Source: Petrosia ficiformis
Lineage: Eukaryota; Porifera; Demospongiae; Haplosclerida; Petrosiidae
Length of the DNA stretch: 64,000 nucleotides
Direction: 5' to 3'
Assembly: GCA_947044365.1 (NCBI GenBank)
Contig: OX345636.1
Span: 52,012,746-52,076,745, forward strand
Shown: piece by piece, positions 37,533-48,162 of the stretch
Position numbering within the stretch: the stretch's first letter is position 1
Layout of the letters: the number at the start of each line of letters is the position of its first letter
Notes under the pieces: generated by a model
Databases searched by the model: none
What the model was told of the DNA's origin: nothing
What the model saw: the letters and a program-made list of their open reading frames with translations, nothing else
Made by a program: the position numbers and the translations under genes

Positions 37533-39308
37533 TTAGGCCTTCTGGAGTAATGATTGGCCTAAGTACTCTACTTCCTTACGCACAAAGTGGCATTTTGAGG
37601 GCTTAAGTTGGAGACCAGCTTCCCTTGAACGATTGATTACTGAATTTAGATGCTTCAGGTGCTCATCTATAGTTCTCGAAAATACAAGAACATCATCGAG
37701 GTATACTGCTACATAATCTGGACCAGCTTCGGGGTTTAATCCCAATAATACTCGTTGCATGAGCTTCTGGAATACAGCTGGAGCATTGCAAAGCCTAAAT
37801 GGCATCACTTGAAACTCATATAGACCTTGGTGTTTAATGAATGCTGTTTTCTCTTGAGAATCTGGATGTACTTGGATTTGCCAGTATCTCGAAGCAAGGT
37901 CTAACGTGGAGAAATATCTTGATTTGTCCAGCTGATCCAATAGGTCATCAATTCTCAGTAGAGGAAAGTTGTCTGTTTTTGTTACTGAGTTCAACTTCCT
38001 GTAATCTATGCAAAATCTAAGAGTGCCATCCTTTTTTTTCACTAACACTATTGGGCTGGCCCACGGACTACTAGATGGTTTGACCACTTTCATATCTTGC
38101 ATCTTCTTCAGCTGTTGGGCTATCTCCTGTCTGATTGCAAAGGGCACTCTACGAACTGGTTGTCGCTTTGGTGAGGCATCTCCAGTGTCTATTTGAAAAC
38201 GAACTAAGTTTGTTTCTCCTCTTTCATCTTCCATTAAGCTGAAAGCTTCATTTTGTTCAGCAAGAAGAGTATATAACTTTTGCTGTTCATTAGGGGATAT
38301 GTGTGACTTCTCCTGTGGCAGAAGTTCGAACAATTTCTTCTTCCGGGCTTCTGATGATTCTTGAGAGATTATTGTTTTCACATCTAGATGAGCATGACTT
38401 AGGCGTGTATCATCTTGTGTTATTTGGTCAGGGACACTGATAGGGGTAGCTTCGATCACACTTCCAAGTTCCAATCCTTGCTCGATGTTTTGTGTAAAAC
38501 CTGTGGTATTTGCCACTAGGATGTGGGCTTCTCCATCTTCACCTGGCTCTAGAAGTCCATCCACTACTTGCAGTCCTGCTGATTCTTCTAGTGAGGAGTC
38601 AGGTTCCAGCATTAGTGGCTTCGTCATTTGATGTCCCTCTTGTATCTGAACTTTAATAACTGTGCTCTGTTGAGGAAGGAGACGTAAAGTTTGTACAAGT
38701 CTCACCCTGACAGTCGGAACTGTAGCTGTTTTTACTTTCTGATGCTCTGCTCTTTTTCTCCTTCCTCCATTCCATTTTTGAATATCGGGGTGGTAATGTA
38801 CAATGCCTAATTGGCGGCATTCTCCCTCTGAAAGAAGGAGCTGATCGTGTGCATTCATCTTTATATAGACAGAAGTACGAATGGTCTTGTCATCGAATGT
38901 TATATCCAGATCCATCACTCCGTCCAACTGAAATGGCTGTCCATCATAATTACGAGCTGTTCTGTCTGACTTTCTAAGGAAGTCTTCGGGAGTAAAGTTT
39001 CTTCCAGTGAGGATTCTTCTTGTGGGATTTGGTTTTGTGGGGTTAGGTTTCCACTGTTGTCGACCTCCACTTTCAGTTTTTGGTGTTTTACACTGCTTCT
39101 GTAAGTGACCAAACTTTCCGCATTTGTAGCAGCGAGGCCCTTCATCATTTTGTTTTCGAAACAGCTGTCTGTTCTGTCCTGTGTTGTGCCTTGTTAGTTC
39201 TAGCATTCGTTTGGGCTGTGTTGTCGACTTCACCAACCCTTTGCTGTATTCCTGTCTCTTCTTTAGCTCCACTTGTCTCTTCTCCTCATTTTTAGCAGCC
39301 ATCACCAA
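37533..39308 (-). pseudogene. Retroelement zinc knuckle, protease remnant and reverse transcriptase
   Basis: The 591-codon frame starts inside Gag. The zinc knuckle CYKCGKFGHLQKQC (CX2CX4HX4C) is near residue 60. It is followed by a short segment that looks like the later part of a retropepsin but has no visible DTG/DSG active site. The reverse transcriptase shows SPWASPIVLVKKKDGTLRFC, the first catalytic Asp in STLDLASRYWQ, LCNAPAVFQ and the active-site YLDDVLVFS. It ends with a frameshift near 37533, before the RNase H frame. Confidence 0.9.
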
Positions 39309-39760
39309 TTCTCTGTATGACTGTGCTCCAGAAACTGCTGGGGCCCTTCATAATTTGGTAAGAGAGACCTTCTTGAAGTTGGCCATGTAACAAGGTTTCT
39401 CTTGTTTCCATGGACATGTCATCTACTCCATAGGCTATTGCAAATGTTCTTTTCATCCTCCTGATAAAATTGCTCACCGATTCTCCATCAATTTGTGAGG
39501 TATGGCGGAAATCTTGAGCTGCTAGTGTCTTTGTTTTAGGCTCTAGTCTCCATCGTAGTGCTTCAATTACATCAATGGTGTCTAATTTATCCCTCGCATC
39601 TATTAGGTTCCACTCTTGGAGTGCTCATCCACGAAGGTGTCCTGCGAATTGGATTAAGTATTCCTCGTTAGTCCACTAATGAGGCTCTGTCTAACACAGG
39701 CAACCAGTCGTCCAGCCTAATCTCTGGGTTTTCTCCGGTGAATGAATCTACTGGGGAGCT
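39290..39760 (-). pseudogene. Retroelement Gag remnant
   Basis: The frame upstream of the zinc-knuckle ORF shows the Gag core (EEYLIQFAGHLRG, then LQEWNLI, later SNFIRRMKRTFAIAYG). Two stop codons interrupt it (TAA or similar near 39678 and TGA near 39628). A one-base shift near 39350 separates it from the C-terminal Gag and zinc-knuckle frame that follows. Confidence 0.8.
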
Positions 39761-39780
39761 TTTCCCTTTCGTTTCTTCTC

Positions 39781-40218
39781 TGGAACACTTTGTGGTGGTG
39801 TTGTTCCATCATTTATCTCGTGCCTGTAAAATAACAAGAGACTTTTGCTAAAACGTTTCAGCAATATCCTTGTGATTTGTGAATCGCAGTGAAATGTATT
39901 GTATTAACAGGGGAGGAGACAGCATATTAAAGGCTATGATTTGGAAGAAATTAAAGGCTAGGCATAGTTGCTTCAAAGCTTGAAATGTGCTTACTATAAA
40001 CTCACAAAGAACGATGACGAAAATGTTTGGTTGATAATGCATGAACATTGCGTGACGCTCGACCAAGAATTTAAAGCGACTGTTCCAGACTGTCTCTTCA
40101 GCATTGTGGTCTGAGTACTATACTAGTAAAGGCCCTGCATTAACACTATACCTAGCTGAGACCAAATTCCTGGGGCCATGCTCGTTCTAGGTGGATTTAT
40201 ATTATGCTATTATCCTAA
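39781..40218. other. Flank of the retroelement, nothing recognised
   Basis: Expected position of a 5' LTR and leader, but no copy of it exists on the other side of the element, so none is called. Confidence 0.4.
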
Positions 40219-40709
40219 TAAGAAAAGAGAAGACTTTACAAGTGGTTACTGGGAGGAGATATCTTTAAATTTCGTGCTTATATATTATCGAGAATGTGTA
40301 CCATATTATTGACCATAGGCGTTTTTCAGGGGGGGCTAGGGGGTGCTCAGCCCCCCCAAAACAATTTTGAGCCCCTTTCTCGAAGACTGCAACAACTTTT
40401 TACACAATCAGTAATGTTTAATTAAGTCTATCATCGTGTCTTGTAGATAAGAACAGCAGTGAAACCAGTTCTAATTATTGCGCAGATAATTAATAATTAT
40501 TACTTTTGAGATAATTATTAATACGTCATAAATAGCCACACCCCTCATGAATAATTAACAAGCCGAAAATTATTCGCGACGCGCTTCTCGCGCCGCCACT
40601 CAGCCCACCCCCCCCCCCCCCCCTACAATAATATGGTACACATATAAGCACGAAATTTAAAGATATCTCCTCCAAGTAAGTGAAGTAACCACTTGTAAAG
40701 ACTTCTCTA
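40219..40709. mobile_element. Foldback element split by a GC-rich insertion
   Basis: The left arm (about 40219-40313, including GACTTTACAAGTGGTTACT, GGAGGAGATATCTTTAAATT and TACCATATTATTG) and the right arm (about 40622-40709) are inverted copies. At the centre sits a 0.3-kb insert, unlike its surroundings, that begins CAGGGGGGGCTAGGGGGTG and ends in 16 consecutive C (40608-40623) preceded by GCGCTTCTCGCGCCGCC. The insert resembles a second, younger transposon but lacks clear matching termini. Confidence 0.7.
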
Positions 40710-40753
40710 CATACACTCCTGTACAATAATATTGTACAGGAATGTATGTAGGG
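40709..40753. repeat. Short perfect-type hairpin
   Basis: CTACATACACTCCTGTACAA pairs with TTGTACAGGAATGTATGTAG around a TAATA centre, with one mismatch. It lies immediately next to the foldback element's right arm. Confidence 0.85.
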
Positions 40754-41216
40754 GTATTCATCAGCCACTGAGTGACCTGACTGTTTGGTGAAGCTATGAA
40801 GTTAGAAAACTAAGAAGTTTTCAAGTTGGAAACAGTATTTAACTTATCAATAATTGAAGCTATGAAGCAGTGAAGTATACACTCTTGAGACAGCATTTAT
40901 TTTTCATATATATATCCTAAGTTATTGTCATAAATACCTGTTTGTATAGCTCTACCCACATGAAATTTGAAGAAAATTTTTGCTAGTAAACAGGTATCAC
41001 TGTTCATAAGCTGCTGATATGATATATAATCTATTTTACAGTTTACATAAAGGAACTATGTTCAACTGACAGTTCAAGTGTTTACTGTACAGAATAAACT
41101 GAAATCGTAATTATAATTATTGTGAGTATAATATAATTATAATTATGTAATTAGGCCTACAGAGTTATAATCACAGAGTTTTTCTGAATGTTTCTTTTCA
41201 TTGGGACTGTTAACTT

Positions 41217-43927
41217 TCACCGCAATCGCTTTACCACTGTACCAACACCAGTACCCACTCCAGCACCAATAGTAGACAAGACTGCACTTCCTGTAACACC
41301 AAGTCCTGCTGCTCCAACTGACTGTAACGTTGCCACCAATCCTCCAGCACCTAATGTGGACATCATTGAGGCAGCCCATGATCCAGCTATGATACCACCA
41401 GCACCAAAACCAATAGCAGATACTACAACTGGTGCTGCAACAACTGCAGTAACTCCTCCAACTACAGCACATATTCCTGGTAAAACTAAAGTATGAATGT
41501 ATACTTCATTTTCATGTAAATTGTGATTTACCATCACCACAAAGATACAATTCATCACATAAAGTTTGGATCAACTACTCACCATTAACATTTACACAGT
41601 ATGTTCATTTGTATCATTGTAATATATAGGAAGAGTAATCATAACTACAGAATTACATGTATATCTCCTTACTGTACAAAATGGCTGGATATCAAGTGTT
41701 TATATCACTATGCAACAAGTTGTACCTTTTCATGTGGACAAACATACAGTCACATAATTATAATGTGCATTACCATTTATCTTTTTTTCCTGCCGGTTTG
41801 TTGGAATAGTGTGTTTTTCTTGACCTACATGTACAACTTGAGCCTGAAATTTAGACATTATAATTTCACCATTATTATGTAGTATACAATTTAATATATC
41901 TCGATATGGTAAAACTTCAAAGTAACCATAGGTTCTATAAATCAAATATAAAACCTGCCGTTGACCATAGCAACACAAACTACATGCATTACTTCCAACA
42001 CTCCCCTGGTCCAAACTCAAGATGGTTATCAGAGTTACAATAATATCCTCCTGAGATTAAATCAATGTGGATTTGGTTTCCTGTTAGGTAATATCTACAA
42101 GTGCTAGTCTCTTTTCTTTTTCATCTATACATGTATTGACTAGTATACAAAATCTACATAATTATATAATTAATATTCAATTAACTGTTGAGTACACATT
42201 GTATATACATTGTATATACACATTTGTGTTATCTGTTATTTATTATCTGCACTGTAAAAAAATTGGTTACATGAGTTTTCTGAAACTGTATAAATCAATG
42301 CTGATTTCTTTTCTTGAAATTAAACAAACCACTTCCATATAACTCTACATAAGTATAGTTCTTTGTATTTTGCTTTATAGCAGTGTCAGTGGTTTGTTTA
42401 ATTTTGGGTCCTATGTTAGCCTCCCAACCTTGTTTGCATGCTTTTGACGTCCCTACATCTTCTTTCATTTTTATTGAAAATGTTTTATTATTCTTGTTTC
42501 TATTGTTTTTTTTTCTGAATGGAGTGAATATTTTTGTAGATTGCAGAAATGTAAGTTGGTGTAAGTTATATATCATATGAAATCATAAACCATAAATGCA
42601 TTAAAATTGGTTCATCAATGAAGGTCAGTCTTTTGTATATATCAATTATTTATGAATTTATTATCATTCTCTTTCATTTACAGATGATGTCTAATTTTTA
42701 TTTCACTTACAGCACTGTCCTACAAGAAGTAGTGTCAGTCACTGTGTCAACCATTCAGTATTCCAATGGTATATATAATATTATTATACAATGGCTAATA
42801 TGATGAAGATTTTGCCACTCACCAGTTCTCTACCTTAACGATAATCTTTGGCCATCTAGAAGGTGTTGGTAGTTATAAAAACACTAGATATGAATAGGTT
42901 TGTGTGTATTAAAACTTATTTGCATAATTATATTACCAGAGATTTCAGCTCATCACTTGCAATTGAAATGTATAGGCAGCGATTGCAGAATATAATATAT
43001 CATTGTCCTTTTCAAGGCAGATTCTAGGTGCCGATACACATTATTACAGATATTATTAATATTAATATTGTATTGAAACCAATTACCCATTAATTTCACA
43101 CATATACAATTGTTTTGCCTTTCCAGAAATGTATTTGTAACAATGTTGAACTATTGTTTGTGTAGTATAATTGTCTCTCTATTGTTATCATGTTTTAATT
43201 ACATGTCTAGTACATGTTAATGTTATTGTTCTATAGCACTAATTTATGTTTTGTGTACTTCTATAAATACCTTAAACTTAATCATTTATAAGAGGGGTTT
43301 TATTGATTACTGCTATTCACTGTTAGTGACTTTTATTACATATTCAATTGTTCATTATAACATGCTATAACAGATTTATAATCACCTTGCCCTTGGTTAA
43401 TATAAATCTGATATAGCACTTATAGGTGTGTTGTAACAATACTTTCGCACACAAGAGCTGAGGAATTTCATTAGTACTGATTGCTTATGATGCAATATTG
43501 ATGTGATTCTGAAGTTTGCTGGTGAGTGGCAAAGATATACCGCCGGTTTATTTTAGAATATAGTAAAAAAAACTAGAGCCTATGTACTTTTTAACAGTTG
43601 TTGAATCATGAAAATTAGTTATAAAACCTTTAGTAAAAGTACTGCAGCTGTAACATGCATAATCTCATTTAATTTTAATTCACTCACCTGTGCTGGGGAC
43701 ACAATAGCCTTCAACCTATCCTTGTCGTACACTTCATCGTCATCATTTAAATCCTCATCACAACCCCATTCGGCGTCATATCGTTGAAAGGTAACATTGA
43801 TTTGGTCAGTGAATTTCAAAAGAAATTTTGCTCGTAAAATGGCAACATCTCCTTCTGGATTGTCTACAGCAATTTTGAAAACCACATTGTGTGCTAAATA
43901 GGATATAAATACAGTTTTCTTGCTCAT
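41217..43927 (-). CDS. Shared N-terminal module fused to an ISG12/IFI27-type domain (3 exons)
   Basis: Exons 43927-43688 (240 bp), 41843-41774 (70 bp) and 41476-41217 (260 bp) are joined GT-AG in phases 0 and 1, giving 189 residues. Residues 1-80 are the same module as in the caspase-like gene (identical stretches such as YLAHNVVFKIAV and FQRYDAEW). Residues 81-104 are the linker exon QVVHVGQEKHTIPTNRQEK. The last 85 residues are Gly/Ala-rich and hydrophobic with GFGAGGIIAGSWAASMM and LVATLQSVGAAGLG, the hallmark of the interferon-inducible IFI6/IFI27 (ISG12) family, small proteins of mitochondrial, ER or nuclear membranes linked to apoptosis and innate responses. It ends VVKRLR and TGA 41217-41219. 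The long intron 1 (41844-43687) contains sequence duplicated in the caspase-like gene. The function is inferred from the domain only. Confidence 0.85.
41490..42240. repeat. Duplicated block around linker exon, member in ISG12-type gene
   Basis: Partner of 32640-33350. After about 42240 the two introns no longer match. Similarity returns at exon 1 (43684-43940 with 33944-34200). Confidence 0.9.
42241..43687 (-). other. Intron 1 of the ISG12-type gene, unmatched part
   Basis: AT-rich, with no recognised element. A 93-codon minus-strand frame at 42295-42576 has a protein-like stretch but no splice signals that fit the phases of the neighbouring exons, so it is not called. Confidence 0.5.
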
Positions 43928-45199
43928 CTTGGCCCGAGGTGGCTGGCTACTCACGATAACTTCCATTGAATGTGGATGGACGTACCTATTGAGCATGAGG
44001 TATTGCGTGAGGGGGCGTGTCCACAGAAACGGTCGCTATCCACCATCTATCAGTCATAACGTACGTAGAGCCTTGAGTTACGAAACAACACAGATACAGT
44101 TCTGCACTCCAGTTCATCCCTTAGTATCGGCGTCGATACATTCTTGTAAAACTGGCCATTAGCATTATGGTAATGTGCTGCACGACAAATTGGGGGGCAC
44201 GACAAGTTTAGGCCCTGGGATTGTTAGGGTTATCATCCATGTTGTTTGTGGTACATTAGCATAGATTATATACCGTATACTTGGTCCGTTCACATGCTAA
44301 CGTACTGTCTCTAATGGCGCTTTCTTGTAAACATGATGGCCATGTATACACTGTTTTGAAAATGCGTATACGTACACGTACGTGTTCCATAAACCCCACC
44401 CACAGTAAACTTTTAATAATAAACCGTTAAAATTAACTCCGTAAACTTTTAATTTTCCCCGTTTCTAGGCGAAACCGCCAATGTTTCCGGCTATATATAC
44501 GGTAGTAATTAGTATACCGTATTACATGAGCATGTTTATGCAGTCACAGATTGTGTTGTTTTCTTATCTCCCTATCTGGATCTCATGTGTTTCTTGAGCA
44601 TTTTTACCAAGAAATTAAATAAGTATGAAACTGATTACAATACAAACAAGATAATTCTCCTTTGGTGTATCATATACAAGTAAAGTAAGATGAAGTCAGG
44701 GCAAATGGTTAATAACCTAGGTTGATTTTCAAATTGGATATGGCATGTGATTTTCCTTTATTTGAATAATGTATATGTTTTATAAAGTATCCTAATGATG
44801 GAAAAATTGTACAAACAACATCTACATATCAGTACTAGTTTAGTTATGTGACTAACCATGTTGCCAATCAGTCATTAAAAGTTCAGGATAAGGGAATTGG
44901 AGTGATCATGAAACTCATACAGATAATGTAGAACCGCTTACTACAATATAGAAACTTCTTCAAATTATTTACAAGCACAAGTGGTTAATTGTCTCATGAC
45001 AAATACATGCTGTTATAATGGCAACATTCAATAAGCTTATAAATTCTGCTTTGTTATATATGTGGTGGTTGTGACTCATCACATATTACCGTATAGGACT
45101 AACTGAACTCTTTCAATCTGTAGATTAGTATAAAATGTCCTATAAAAATGCAAAGGAATGGCTATAAAACTATAACTGGGATAATGCTCCACCAAATTC
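43928..45199. other. Upstream region of the ISG12-type gene and spacer
   Basis: No gene seen. The first 30 bp upstream of the start codon match the caspase-like gene's upstream region only weakly (GTGGATGGACGT against GTGGGTGGACGT). Confidence 0.4.
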
Positions 45200-45566
45200 T
45201 GCACTGTTAAAAATGCAGAGTAACTGTAACTATGCAGAGTAACCTGTTTACTCTTGAATATGGAGTTTGAGCTACTACACGAGTAAAGATAACTCCAGGG
45301 TAGTAACAGTAATCAGCAATACTGGAGTAATTACATAATTATAACAAAATATATACATCAATAATTGATTTTGCATAATAGTGTGATTAAAATTCTAACT
45401 TTAATATAAATGCAACTTTTAACTGTTAAAATTTTTAATGCAACTGTTAATGTTTAACCCAATTACTAGTCCAGTATAGCATCATGATTATAATTATACA
45501 TGTAGGAGGAGCCAAAATGTAGACTTGATAGTGTTACTGATTGATAACATTTGAAGATACCATTAC

Positions 45567-45572
45567 TTTATT
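45567..45572 (-). terminator. Poly(A) signal of the C2H2/MHDILEG gene
   Basis: AATAAA on the minus strand, about 75 bp after the stop codon at 45646, and inside the putative transposon. Confidence 0.5.
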
Positions 45573-45645
45573 AATTTAAAATGAAATAAATTAAACTTTG
45601 TTATGATGATTCAAAATTAATAATACACTGAATTATTTTGTCTTA

Positions 45646-47895
45646 CTACATTAAACGAAATTTGGGTACAACACAAAACTCATTAGAAAATGAAGGATGT
45701 GCATGTAGAGGTAAATGTGATAAAAATTCTTCTAGTGCAACAAGCTGACGAGTCTGCGTAGTCCTTATGATGTATGATGCATAATGCTTGTTAAAGTACA
45801 ATGTCTCGAACAGTTTTACGTAAAGGTAGACATGAATTGAATCAATGACATAAACTTCCTCAACTCCCCCAAATACAGGATCATCTTCCAACATTGACTC
45901 AGAAGGTTTGATAGCCATGACACTTCCCTTCTTGTAAGTCACACCTCTTACTGTGACCCACTTTGGGCTGAGTAAAATACAGACAAAATGTAATTATGAA
46001 TGCATGTACATGTAAGCAGCATGACACATCACACGCATTGTGTACATATTAATGTACACAGTATTATTTTAGATATACACATGTACACATATACCCTGGC
46101 AATGAGGCACCAGTTTTTACAGTGTCACCTTTGTTTGAGATGCTTGAAAATAAGAATAAAACCAAGGATTGAAGTAAAATCTATTATATTATCAGAGAGT
46201 ACGGTAGTACTCTCTATGTAGAGATGGCACGAAAAAAAATGGCTGCCCATACTTTTTAATTAGAAGTGATGAGCTGAAATCTCTGCTAATATAAACAGAT
46301 GGAACTTAAAAACTACATTATATACAAGTGACTTCATGATATTGTATAGGAACCAACAAAATGTGGTATCTAAAAAGTTCTTGGATACCAAATTCCTGTA
46401 CAAAATGGTGGAATAGCAACTGTTTGAAGGTAAGAGTTAGAAATGAATGGTAGAATACAGAATACACACACACACACACACCATTCTGTTTCAGGGTATT
46501 GTCATCTCCACTAATGGTAGCATTTGAAATGATGGTTGGCCTGTTTCTTACTTCAGTGTATCCGAATTGGAAATTTGTAATCATATGATTAAGGTCAGCT
46601 AGTTGAAAGTACTTTTCTTGACGTATGCACCTCTCCAACATAAGTTTTGACTCATACGCTAAGGCTCCCTCTAAAATATCATGCATTATATCTGGAAGGA
46701 GGCCACCAGAGGAAACATGAAAGAAGTTAAGTTCATTGAGAATTGAGGTGGAGTTGATCCCATACTCCTTTGATAATGCTGAATTACCTTCACTGGCGAT
46801 CATGATCTGCAGATGTTCGAAGAATACACTGGTCTTCATGGGCCTATATAATGACAAGGAGAACATTGTGTAACAGATAAGTATGAACAAGTGATAGACT
46901 GACACTTTGTATACATACTTTTGTCTTAATCTGATGCATAGTTATTAGACAATGTCGGCAGAATCTGTATACTAAACCTCCCTCTTTGAATCCTCCAACA
47001 CTACAACTAGCAGGGTTGTCAGCAGACACAACTGTAATTGTGCCATGTATTACGGTTGTCCCCACAATGGCGTTTCCTCGACGGAGAACAAGTTCATGTC
47101 CCATTTCCTATTAGCAGTCTTGTAGCTACGCTGCTCACCAACCCCCTTCCATTGCCTCTCAGTGCCTAGTACAACTGACCTTGGTTCCTATGTAAAATGG
47201 TATGGACTAATCAAAACAACTCCCATGTTAAATCACAAGCTAGACTGACTTACCACTAATCCAAGATGTTCTCTACAGTACTTCATTTGCTGATAAGCAC
47301 TCTCTAGTCCCTGAAATGGTCTTCCAAATAAGCCATCCGGGTTGAACACTGTTGCAAGGTCTGGAATCTGGCAAGACGAGATGTGAGCATTTTTAAGTGC
47401 TTCTTCAACAGCAATGCAGGTTTTATGTAAGAGGAATTGTATCAGTGAGGTTATGTCTTGAATGATATTTTCCAAAGCTGACTGAGTAAGCTTATATCCT
47501 TCTCTAGTCTTAAGAATCCATTTGGCAGCATACGAAAGGACCTCTTCTTGAAGTACAGTTGATTGAAGGTTGGGCTCTGAAGTGGAAGGTTGTATATAAT
47601 TATCATCTAAATTCATATCCTCATCTTCATCACTGCTTTCTCTCTCGTATTCACCCTTAGTGTTTGGTAGTAATTGGCTTGGCATTGTAAAAGTTTGTGA
47701 AATCATATGAAACTGATAGATGTGATTTGTGAAAGTTTTCATGTTTCGAAAAGTACGCTGACATCCATGCAGTCCACATGTTATACAAAAGCCAGCCTGA
47801 GTTGAATGAACAAGACGAATATGAGGTAACAGGAGCTGAATAGTAGGAGCATGGAATTCTGCACAAAGTGGACAATTATATATTTCAGTTGCCAT
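45646..47895 (-). pseudogene. C2H2 / 'MHDILEG' transposase-like gene, decayed
   Basis: Exon 1 (47895-47254, 214 codons) has two C2H2-like fingers (CPLCAEFHAPTIQLLLPHIR; CITCGLHGCQRTF), an acidic stretch, then a helical region ending YCREHLGLV. Exon 2 (47107-46919, phase 0) has TITVVSADNPASCSVGGFKE and CRHCL. Exon 3 (46843-46482) has YGINSTSILNELNFFHV and LLPDIMHDILEGALAYE. The last exon (45967-45646) is a beta-rich tail (VTYKKGSVMAI ... HYASYIIRT). This order matches a widespread family of multi-copy animal genes that I know as transposon-associated. In relatives about 140 residues separate the ends of exons 1 and 2; here only 146 bp of intron lies between. Exon 3 read in phase runs RTSADHDRQ then TGA; the conserved part is in another frame (shift near 46790-46805). 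I therefore regard it as a broken copy. An ATG at 47895 is preferred, since the upstream codon is TTG. Confidence 0.7.
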
Positions 47896-48162
47896 CAAAT
47901 CCTACATATGGAAATATGTATATTAAATACACATGAACAGTATATGTAAATTAATAGAACCATGATTGTTTATTGGCCATACAAATGATTGTATACAATT
48001 ACTCACCTCTATAATTATAGCTCTGTTTTCAATCAATAGTGGGCGTTTACCGCGCATGCGCATAAATCTATATACTTCAGCGGCGAATCAGCGCCTGCCG
48101 GCTGCCGCACGGCCCGCACCTGGACGACCTGGTCACTGGTGTGAAATTGTTCTTCAATCTTC
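47896..48162. promoter_or_regulatory. CpG-rich bidirectional promoter
   Basis: 267 bp separate the two divergent start codons. The half nearest the plus-strand gene (48040-48135) is strikingly GC- and CpG-rich for this window. It contains CGCGCATGCGCA (48051-48062), an exact match to the NRF1 consensus YGCGCAYGCGCR. On the minus strand a 5' UTR intron is likely: donor GAG/GTGAGTA at 48007-48006 and acceptor CATATGTAG near 47906, which places that gene's start site close to the NRF1 site. Confidence 0.75.

Larger units (their letters stand above)
35494..39780 (-). mobile_element. Ty3/gypsy retroelement, inactivated
   Basis: Gag, protease remnant, reverse transcriptase, RNase H and integrase follow in Ty3/gypsy order on the minus strand. 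At least three reading-frame breaks and two in-frame stops are present, and the integrase has lost a catalytic residue. I could not find matching LTRs in 35230-35490 or 39800-40200, so the ends are approximate. Confidence 0.9.

Noticed and set aside
35230..40200. LTRs of the Ty3/gypsy element
   Set aside because: I compared the flanks by eye on both sides and found no shared direct repeat.
41143..41496. Alternative frames across the ISG12-type exon (both strands)
   Set aside because: Low-complexity shadows of the Gly/Ala-rich domain; only the 41217-41476 frame joins the upstream exons in phase.
42295..42576. 93-codon minus-strand gene in the ISG12-type gene intron
   Set aside because: No fitting splice sites, low-complexity start, no recognised domain.
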